NCBI RefSeq assembly: GCF_003425985.1
Contig: NZ_CP022985.1
Coordinates: forward strand, 2,021,501-2,085,500
Origin: Mariniflexile sp. TRM1-10
Lineage (GTDB): Bacteria; Bacteroidota; Bacteroidia; Flavobacteriales; Flavobacteriaceae
Length of the DNA stretch: 64,000 bases
Reading direction: 5' to 3'
Part shown: positions 16,004 to 22,769 of the stretch, in pieces
Position numbering within the stretch: the stretch's first letter is position 1
Layout of the letters: every line of letters starts with the position of its first letter
Program-made: the position numbers and the translations under genes
The notes under the pieces: model-generated
Told to the model about the DNA's origin: nothing
The model's input: only the letters and a program-made list of their open reading frames with translations
Databases searched by the model: none

Positions 16004-17446
16004 ATGAATAGAATAATCTTAATAGTGAGTCTTCTGTTTTGTGCTGTAAATACACAATGCAATGTAAATACAGAAAGTGATGTACAGACGGTCAAAAAAA
16101 AAGACACTAAAAACACGTTGGGCCCCAATGATTTCCCCGAACTCATCCACGCCGATATCCCGGGAGCTCCTAAACTGGGCAAGCCCCAATTGATCATGGG
16201 CGATTCCCTTCCGGTGAGGGGCGAAGGCAATGGATGGGTGGCCCCTGCAGTGTACGACTGGAATGGTGATGGTAAAAAAGATGTATTGATAGGGGAATTT
16301 GGAAGTGGTCGCCAATGGGGCGTTATCACAGGACATCATATACGGGTATACCAAAATAAGGGAACGGATGCGGCTCCTGAATTTTCTGATGAATTTATAT
16401 ATGCCAGGGAAATACCCGAGTTAAAGGAAAGTACGGGCACACCATTGTCCATTTATACGTTTTGCTGTTTCCCCTTTACCCCCCGCTTCGCCGATCTGGA
16501 TAACGATGGCTTTACCGATCTGTTATCGGGCCAGTACACACCCGGATACATTACCTGGTTTCGGGGCAGTGCCAATGGGTTTTTACACGGTATAAAGCTG
16601 GAGGAAGCTTATGACCCTATAAGGGATTGTTGGAGTAACCTGGATTATTTTAAGGCATCTCATGAACCTCCAATCACAGATTTTAAAAGTAGGAAATATT
16701 GGATGTATTCTTCCGCTGCATTTGGTGATTTTGATGATGATGGGGACCAGGATATGATTGTAGGGGGGGAGGCATTGCGGATCTGTGAAAATATAGGGAC
16801 CAAATCCGTTCCCAAGTTCGGAAAAAGGGAGCTGTTATATGACGTACATGGTAAGCAACTTGAATCCCACTCTTCAGTTAACATGGTGCCTTACGTAGTT
16901 GACCGGGACCGGGATGGCACACTCGATATTTTAATGACAGATGCTTTTACCGATAAAGGAAAAAATGCAGCGGTAACATTTTTCCGTGGCGTTAAAACAC
17001 CTGACCGTCCGGTAGGCGGGAAAGAAGTGCTGCGCTTTGAAGCGGGCGTCCCTTTGTTCAAAACCAAAAATGGCAAGAAGGAATTCCCGGGGAGCTGGCT
17101 CAATATATGTGTAACCGATTGGAACAATGACGGGGTGAATGACCTGTTGATAGGAACGAGTGTTGCCACATTAAAAGGAACCTTTGACCACGACCTGTCA
17201 TGGAGTTGGGAACACGATACGGGCATTGGCAAACTCAATCCTCTTTATTACCCTGATAGTTTTAAAGAAAATATAGAAATTCAGCAGGCACGTCATGACA
17301 GTATCGTAGCTGCGATGGGAAAGGAAGAGGCACTGAAAAAGTATTATGTGTCGGATAAAGAACCATACGAACGTTACTATGGGAAAGGGGTACATCGTAC
17401 GCTTGCTCATAAGGGATATGTATACGTGATGCTAGGAGAAAAATAG
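16004..17446 (+). CDS. VCBS/FG-GAP repeat protein, tandem copy 2
   Basis: The 480-aa paralog of the preceding gene has the same signal peptide type and the same series of DxDxDG loops (DWNGDGKKD, DLDNDGFTD, DFDDDGDQD, DRDRDGTLD, DWNNDGVND). Even the about 40 bp in front of the start (TAAATTTAAAGAACAATAAA) is duplicated, so the duplication unit included the upstream region. The C-terminal segment after GIGK differs completely until the shared end GYVYVMLGEK, which implies divergent adaptation or replacement of one insertion. Confidence 0.8.
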   Translation: MNRIILIVSLLFCAVNTQCNVNTESDVQTVKKKDTKNTLGPNDFPELIHADIPGAPKLGKPQLIMGDSLPVRGEGNGWVAPAVYDWNGDGKKDVLIGEFGSGRQWGVITGHHIRVYQNKGTDAAPEFSDEFIYAREIPELKESTGTPLSIYTFCCFPFTPRFADLDNDGFTDLLSGQYTPGYITWFRGSANGFLHGIKLEEAYDPIRDCWSNLDYFKASHEPPITDFKSRKYWMYSSAAFGDFDDDGDQDMIVGGEALRICENIGTKSVPKFGKRELLYDVHGKQLESHSSVNMVPYVVDRDRDGTLDILMTDAFTDKGKNAAVTFFRGVKTPDRPVGGKEVLRFEAGVPLFKTKNGKKEFPGSWLNICVTDWNNDGVNDLLIGTSVATLKGTFDHDLSWSWEHDTGIGKLNPLYYPDSFKENIEIQQARHDSIVAAMGKEEALKKYYVSDKEPYERYYGKGVHRTLAHKGYVYVMLGEK

Positions 17447-17522
17447 GGACGAGCACCTGCCTTTCAACCTAGCCAATTGAGAGAACATCTATATAATAGG
17501 AATAGCACATAAAACTAATTAT

Positions 17523-17682
17523 GAAGTGGTTTAAACTTTTTCTAATTGGCTAAAAAATCGCCTTTTTTGCCCACTTTACGTCTTTTTTTCTTTCCGTAGC
17601 GATGCTATGCAACTCAAAAAAGACTTCGATTGGACAAAAAATGACTGATTTTCGCTTCAATCGTAAAAGTTTAAACCACTTC
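17523..17682. repeat. MITE-like element with GAAGTGGTTTAAACTTTTT inverted ends, copy 2
   Basis: This 160-bp element has the same inverted ends as 3291-3503, in opposite orientation. The interiors share GGCTAAAAAATCGCC, a TCTTTTTTTCTTTCCGTAGC block and GATGCTATGCAACTC. It lacks the hairpin block found in copy 1. It sits immediately before the DsbD-N gene and could affect its expression. Confidence 0.75.
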
Positions 17683-17694
17683 AGTTAAAAAAGT

Positions 17695-18177
17695 ATGATT
17701 ATGATTTATAAAGCATTAATGATAATGACATGCTGGGTGATGGTAGGCACAACGGGGCCTCTTGTGATGGCACAATCTACATCAGGTGATCCTGTAAGCT
17801 ATACCATCGATTCACCGGAAACAGTAAAAGCAGGAGAAGCGTTTAGTATTACGACGACGTTTAGTACCCAACCCGGTTGGTATATATATGCACCTATTGA
17901 TATGAACACCGCGCAGGGTAAAATTGCTACCAACGTAAGCTTTGAAGTGCCAGCGGGCTTAAAAGAAATAGGCGGATTGGAATTACCAAATAAGCCTGGT
18001 TTTTTGGATACCTACTGGGGCAACGATATTAGAATGTCCCAAAAATTCCAAACATGTGAAAATGTAAAGCCCGGTAAACAAACTATTAAGGTCAACATAA
18101 TATATCAAACCTGTAATGACTATATCTGTTATCCGCCAGTTAGAAAAAAGATAGATGTTGTAGTTACGGTAAAATAG
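17695..18177 (+). CDS. stand-alone DsbD N-terminal domain protein, copy 1
   Basis: The 160-aa exported protein (signal peptide about 1-24, ending MAQ) has the immunoglobulin-like fold signature of the DsbD N-terminal (DsbD-alpha) domain: FSTQPGWYIYAP, NKPGFLDTYWG and a C-terminal cysteine pair in YQTCNDYICYPP. In DsbD this domain passes electrons from the membrane core to periplasmic partners. Here it is a separate protein, with a second one at 19821 and the core at 20899, so DsbD is split over several genes. Partner could be the TlpA-like protein in between. Confidence 0.78.
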   Translation: MIMIYKALMIMTCWVMVGTTGPLVMAQSTSGDPVSYTIDSPETVKAGEAFSITTTFSTQPGWYIYAPIDMNTAQGKIATNVSFEVPAGLKEIGGLELPNKPGFLDTYWGNDIRMSQKFQTCENVKPGKQTIKVNIIYQTCNDYICYPPVRKKIDVVVTVK

Positions 18178-18441
18178 CGAGAGTTCGGTATAATAATAAC
18201 TATTAATCAGTTAGTTAAGTTTTTTTAATGAAAATTGTTGTCATTCCGAACGAAGCATGAGGAGGAATCCCATAATTATGAGGTTTAGCTTATACTGAAC
18301 CTAAAGGTTTTTCGTCGCTCGTTCCTCACGTTGTCTAAATGACAAAAAAGCTTAAAAATAATAAGTTACGATAAGTATAAAAAAGAAAATTTATATAGAA
18401 CTCACTTAAAATAGTAATTAAATAGTTTAAACAAATTAAGT

Positions 18442-19782
18442 ATGAATACGATTAAAAAGTTCAAAGGTACAACCTTGCCAAGGTTAAAAAATAGCATCCT
18501 GCCATTGCTTGTTTTTTTTACCATTAACATGCAAGCGCAAGAACCGAATACAAATACGACAGTTATAGAAACACAAGCAGATATAGACTGGAAAGCTTTA
18601 GAAGATGCGATGACCTATTTAGGCTCTGCTGAAGAAGCTCAAAGGGCTAGAGAAGGGGGTGTTTTAGAAATAAGGCGGTATGAGGATGGATTTTTAAGAA
18701 AAAGAGCTCGATTGGCAGCAGCGTTTTGGAACAATTACCCACAAGATGAGCGTCGCGATAGGGCCTTAGGTCTATTCTTTAACGCTTATGCTGAACCTTA
18801 TTTTGTTCCTAAAACCATCCCTGACAGTCTTGTACAGCTGTTGGCCAGTATACCACCTAAGGATTTTAAGAGGTTTCTACGGTTATTGCCGGTAGATACT
18901 GTGGCATGGGAACAATGGCGAAAAACAGGGGACGCTATGGCAGAAAGTGTACTGGCATCCAATACAAGCTTAAAACGTAAAGAAGGTGCAGAATTTCAAC
19001 TGATCAGCCGTGAGTTTCGTCAGGCTTTAAGGTTATATAGTCCCTTAGAAAAGGAAAAGTTGGAGGCTGATTATTGGAATCGGTTTGACCAGCAGTACTG
19101 GCAACACATTCGGCTACGCCTGGAACATCACGCCAACAAATATGCATCCATGGAAATCGTGTCCGATCGTGTTCAGAATATTTTGACATTGCTCAAAAAT
19201 TTTTCACCAGTTGCGGCCGATGCCTATTGGAAATACTTCTTTGAAATAACAAGTAGCGATCACCCACAGGCAGACCAAAAAGGAATTAAAGTCTTACATA
19301 AAGTAGCCGCCGAAAATGTAGAGGCCATCGAGACATTAAAAGGAGTGGATTATACCAAGCCATTGGAAATGGCATTTACCGCTATGGATGGCACCAAAGT
19401 AGATCTTGCCAAAATGAGAGGCAAAGTGGTACTCATTGATTTTTGGGCAACCTATTGTGCGCCCTGTATTAAAGAAATGCCACATGTGAGGAGCCTATAT
19501 GACAAATACCGTAATCAGGGCTTTGAGGTAATAGGGATCGCCGCAGATAATGATGCCGCTAAAGACAGGATAGAAGGCATTCTCAAAAAGACTGGTGCCA
19601 ATTGGCCACAGCGTTTGGACCAGGGGTCGGATGCATCGGTAAGCCTTCACGCCTTGTATGGAATAACGTCATTACCTACCGTATGGTTATTAAATAAGGA
19701 AGGCATTATAGTAGATAGAGACGCGCGGGGTGAAAGGTTGGAACCGCTCATCCGTAAATATTTGGAATTAGAAGAAAAATAG
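18442..19782 (+). CDS. TlpA-like thiol:disulfide oxidoreductase with large N-terminal domain
   Basis: The 446-aa protein has an N-terminal export signal (about 1-33, after a basic start) and a helical domain of unknown function (about 45-305) rich in Arg and Glu. A C-terminal thioredoxin fold follows (about 310-446) with the redox motif WATYCAPC, the cis-Pro region SLPTVWLL and GKVVLIDFWA. TlpA/ResA proteins reduce disulfides in the periplasm using electrons from DsbD/CcdA. It lies between two DsbD-N genes and upstream of dsbD. A degraded palindromic repeat (about 18238-18350) occupies the upstream gap. Confidence 0.85.
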   Translation: MNTIKKFKGTTLPRLKNSILPLLVFFTINMQAQEPNTNTTVIETQADIDWKALEDAMTYLGSAEEAQRAREGGVLEIRRYEDGFLRKRARLAAAFWNNYPQDERRDRALGLFFNAYAEPYFVPKTIPDSLVQLLASIPPKDFKRFLRLLPVDTVAWEQWRKTGDAMAESVLASNTSLKRKEGAEFQLISREFRQALRLYSPLEKEKLEADYWNRFDQQYWQHIRLRLEHHANKYASMEIVSDRVQNILTLLKNFSPVAADAYWKYFFEITSSDHPQADQKGIKVLHKVAAENVEAIETLKGVDYTKPLEMAFTAMDGTKVDLAKMRGKVVLIDFWATYCAPCIKEMPHVRSLYDKYRNQGFEVIGIAADNDAAKDRIEGILKKTGANWPQRLDQGSDASVSLHALYGITSLPTVWLLNKEGIIVDRDARGERLEPLIRKYLELEEK

Positions 19783-19820
19783 AAATAAGGCCTTTTTAAA
19801 GTTTAAATGAAACCTGTGGA

Positions 19821-20297
19821 ATGAAAAAAAGAATAATATTAATTGTCTTAAACCTTTTAATGGGAATCCCAGTGTCCGCCCAGATTTTAACGCCGGCAAA
19901 ATGGACCAGCAAGCTATCAAAGCAAGACATCAAACAAGGAGATGTTATCGAACTCATCTTTAAAATCCAATTGGATGCCACTTGGCATTTATATTCCAAT
20001 GTCCAGGACTACAAAATAGGCCCCTTGCCCACCGTTTTCGCGTTTTCGCCTAATGGCAGTTATAAGTTAGTGGGCGATGTTGTGGCCATAGGTGCTAAAA
20101 AGAAATACGATGACGTTTTTGAAGTCGATGTCAATTATTTTGAGAGCACAGCGGAATTTCGCCAAAAAGTCAAAATCCTTTCCAAGAATCCAGTAATAAA
20201 AGGAAGTTATACCTATCAGGTCTGTACGACGGTTGATGGCAAATGCATTCTGGGAGATGACGAATTTGAGTTCCAGATTAAAACAATCAATAAATAA
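19821..20297 (+). CDS. stand-alone DsbD N-terminal domain protein, copy 2
   Basis: This 158-aa exported protein (signal peptide about 1-20, SAQ end) has DsbD-N-like features: WTSKLSKQDIKQGDVIELIF, DATWHLYSN and a cysteine pair in VCTTVDGKCILG. Its cysteines are spaced five residues apart (CTTVDGKC counts C-x6-C), against four in the first copy (TCNDYIC), so the active loop differs. It starts 38 bp after the TlpA-like gene and is probably cotranscribed with it. Confidence 0.75.
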   Translation: MKKRIILIVLNLLMGIPVSAQILTPAKWTSKLSKQDIKQGDVIELIFKIQLDATWHLYSNVQDYKIGPLPTVFAFSPNGSYKLVGDVVAIGAKKKYDDVFEVDVNYFESTAEFRQKVKILSKNPVIKGSYTYQVCTTVDGKCILGDDEFEFQIKTINK

Positions 20298-20379
20298 ATA
20301 AATCATAACAGACCGTGTAATGAATATAAAATGAAAGCAAAAAGTATGGGGAATTTGGGTGCGACATAAGGATTAATCC

Positions 20380-20840
20380 CAAGTTTATGTCAATGATAGG
20401 CTTCGACAGTATGACAGACTTTTCAAATCATTTCAGTTTGATAAACATAATCAGATTGAGCACTTCGACAAGCTCAGCACAGGCTTTGTCGAAGTCTTTT
20501 AGCTATTTCTGCTCATGCAGCTTCGACAGGCTAAAACATAGAGCATTTGTCAGTCTGAAATATCATTTTTATTTCTATAAAAAGCAATATATAATGATAT
20601 TAGTTAGTCAAACTGAGCTTATCGTTTGTCAGGTTGAGTCTTTCGGCTGCACTCAAGATAAAATCTCAAGGTAACTCTCCATTAATAGTGGAGTTTATCC
20701 TTAAGTATAGAATTGTTTTTAAATCGAACTCACGTTAATTTAAAAACTCAATTTAGCACTCAAGTGTCAGTCAGAGCCTGTCGAAGACACTAGAAAATAC
20801 ATTTCGACAGGCTCCCATGACAATTTATATAAAATTAGCA
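20380..20840. repeat. 600-bp gap filled with REP-like palindromes
   Basis: Between 20298 and 20898 I find no gene. Repeated TTCGACAAGCTCAGCACAGG, TTGTCGAAGTC, TCAGACTGACAAATGC-type and TGTCAGTCAGAGCCTGTCGA pieces occur (about 20455-20500, 20515-20560, 20610-20640, 20765-20825). One open frame (20387-20674) is entirely repeat-derived and was not called. Confidence 0.6.
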
Positions 20841-20898
20841 TAGATAAAGCAATTATCCCAACGGGCTAAACAAATATAAAAACAAACAAAATATACAG

Positions 20899-22389
20899 AT
20901 GAACGAATTTTGGACATTCATGATATTGGCATTCGGTTCAGGTTTAGCAGCCCTACTAACCCCTTGCGTATTTCCCCTAATTCCACTAACAGTGAGTTTT
21001 TTTGGAAGTGAAGCCACCAAAAAAACAAAACAGCGCAAGGGGTTTTCTAAAGCACTGCTTTATGGCTTTTTTATTATTTTAATCTACGTTATAGCCGGTA
21101 GTATTGTCGCACGTATCAACGGCCCCGAGTTTGCCAATTGGTTAAGCACGTATTGGCTGCCAAACGTCTTGTTCTTTTTCATCTTCTTAATTTTTGCGGC
21201 GTCTTTTTTGGGCATGTTCGAGCTAACACTGCCTCATAAATGGGTGAATAAAATGGATACTTTAAGTAATAAGGGCGGTTGGTTAAGTGTCTTTTTTATG
21301 GCTTTTACGTTGGTATTGGTATCGTTCTCCTGTACGGGACCTATTGTTGGTAGCGTATTGGTGCTCTCGGCCGGTGGTGCGGTGATCAAGCCCGTAGCGG
21401 GCATGTTTGCTTTTTCACTGGCATTGGCGCTTCCCTTTACCCTTTTTGCGGCCTTCCCTAAATGGCTTGAAAAACTGCCGAAATCCGGGGGTTGGTTACA
21501 GGATGTCAAGATTGTTTTGGGCTTTTTGGAACTGGCATTTGCCCTAAAGTTTTTAAGTGTCGCCGATCAGGTGTACCATTGGGGCATTCTGGACAGAGAG
21601 GTTTATTTAGCCTTTTGGATTGTCATTTTTAGCTTGCTGGGGCTATTTCTTATTGGTAAATTAAAACTGCCACATACCACAGCGAATCAAAAAGCAAGCG
21701 TTCCAAAAATAATGCTCGCCATCATCATCTTTAGTTTTGTCGTGTATTTAATTCCGGGCATGGTGGGAGCACCCCTAAAGGCTTTATCAGGCTATTTACC
21801 GCCACTAACATCACAGGAGTTCGTCATGAATACAAATCCTATGTCATCCAGAGCCATTTCTCCCCTTACGGGGGATAAAGTCTCTCCCCTTCGAGGGGAA
21901 GAGGTAGGGGCGTGTGATAGACCAAAATACGCTAACATGCTCCATTTACCACACGGCCTTCAAGGCTATTTCGATCTGGAACAAGCAAAAGCCTGTGCTA
22001 AGGCACAAAACAAGCCCATCTTTATAGACTTTACAGGTCATGGTTGTGTGAACTGCAGGGAAATGGAAGCAAGGGTATGGAGTGACCCAAGGCTATTGAA
22101 AATTTTAAACGAAGACTATGTTGTGGTGGCATTGTATGTGGATGAGAAAACGGAATTACCTGAAAAAGAGTGGTATGTATCTGAATATGACGGTAAGACC
22201 AAAAAGTCCATTGGCAAACAGAACGCCGATTATCAAATAGTGGCGTATAACAACAACGCCCAACCGTTTTATGTGCTCATAGATGCAGACGGCCAAAAAT
22301 TGGTAGAACCAAAGGCCTACGACCTCGATGTCAACAATTTCATAACATTTTTAGAAAGCGGTTTAAAAGAACATAATAATATAAAATGA
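20899..22389 (+). CDS. dsbD: DsbD-like thiol:disulfide interchange protein (membrane core plus thioredoxin domain)
   Basis: The 496-aa protein starts directly with the eight-helix DsbD/CcdA core (about 1-300). Its redox cysteines are in LTPCVFPLIP (near residue 24) and FSCTGPIVG (near 147). A periplasmic C-terminal thioredoxin domain (about 355-496) has FTGHGCVNC. The N-terminal alpha domain is missing and is supplied by separate genes at 17695 and 19821. It moves electrons from cytoplasmic thioredoxin to periplasmic partners such as the TlpA-like protein. Residues about 314-336 are encoded by an inserted intergenic palindromic repeat. Confidence 0.88.
   Translation: MNEFWTFMILAFGSGLAALLTPCVFPLIPLTVSFFGSEATKKTKQRKGFSKALLYGFFIILIYVIAGSIVARINGPEFANWLSTYWLPNVLFFFIFLIFAASFLGMFELTLPHKWVNKMDTLSNKGGWLSVFFMAFTLVLVSFSCTGPIVGSVLVLSAGGAVIKPVAGMFAFSLALALPFTLFAAFPKWLEKLPKSGGWLQDVKIVLGFLELAFALKFLSVADQVYHWGILDREVYLAFWIVIFSLLGLFLIGKLKLPHTTANQKASVPKIMLAIIIFSFVVYLIPGMVGAPLKALSGYLPPLTSQEFVMNTNPMSSRAISPLTGDKVSPLRGEEVGACDRPKYANMLHLPHGLQGYFDLEQAKACAKAQNKPIFIDFTGHGCVNCREMEARVWSDPRLLKILNEDYVVVALYVDEKTELPEKEWYVSEYDGKTKKSIGKQNADYQIVAYNNNAQPFYVLIDADGQKLVEPKAYDLDVNNFITFLESGLKEHNNIK
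21850..21912 (+). repeat. palindromic repeat inserted in frame in dsbD
   Basis: CTCCCCTTACGGGGGATAAA is followed by TCTCCCCTTCGAGGGGAAGA and GGTAGGGGC. This has the shape of intergenic repeats, not coding sequence. It encodes SPLTGDKVSPLRGEEVG in the loop between the membrane core and the thioredoxin domain, keeping the frame open. Confidence 0.7.
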
Positions 22390-22524
22390 ATATTCAATGA
22401 TTAAAACATAAACAATGATGCATGTCATATGAGGGATTAACAGCCATTTTTTCATTATTAGTTAATATTTAAACAGAAAATAATTAATCCCTCTAGACAT
22501 TGTATAAAAGAAATCAAAGTATGC

Positions 22525-22550
22525 CAATTGGAAAAAGTTTAAACCACTTC
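22525..22550. repeat. solo terminal repeat of the GAAGTGG element family
   Basis: CAATTGGAAAAAGTTTAAAC followed by CACTTC equals one complete end of the elements at 3291 and 17523, without the rest. It lies in the 380-bp gap between dsbD and the M16 gene, which otherwise holds a terminator. Confidence 0.65.
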
Positions 22551-22617
22551 TTTATTTTATTTTGAATTAGTCATTCATATTTTGAGCATTATTTTGATCC
22601 CGATAGCTATCGGGAGT

Positions 22618-22656
22618 ACACGGCATCCCATTAGAGGATGGGGTGTCGTGTTTTTT
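22618..22656 (+). terminator. intrinsic terminator after dsbD
   Basis: ACACGGCATCC (22618-22628) pairs with GGATGGGGTGTCGTGT (22636-22651) with small irregularities, followed by a T run. A CCCGATAGCTATCGGG palindrome precedes it. It is 230 bp after the dsbD stop and separates it from the M16 gene. Confidence 0.65.
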
Positions 22657-22769
22657 AAACCTTGTTAAGCGTAAATAAATAAAACAGCCATAATCAACTT
22701 TTAAACACACAGAAAAATGATTATTTGGATGTTCCTCCAGCCGGCAGTGCAGGCAATAAAAATGAACCC

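Noticed and set aside
14403..17456. Minus-strand open frames of 60-140 aa across the two VCBS genes
   Set aside because: They mirror each other only because the coding sequences are duplicated; there are no signals or domains.
20387..20674. 95-aa open frame in the gap before dsbD
   Set aside because: Its sequence is made of REP-like palindromic repeats (TTCGACAAGCTCAGC type) and has no coding character.
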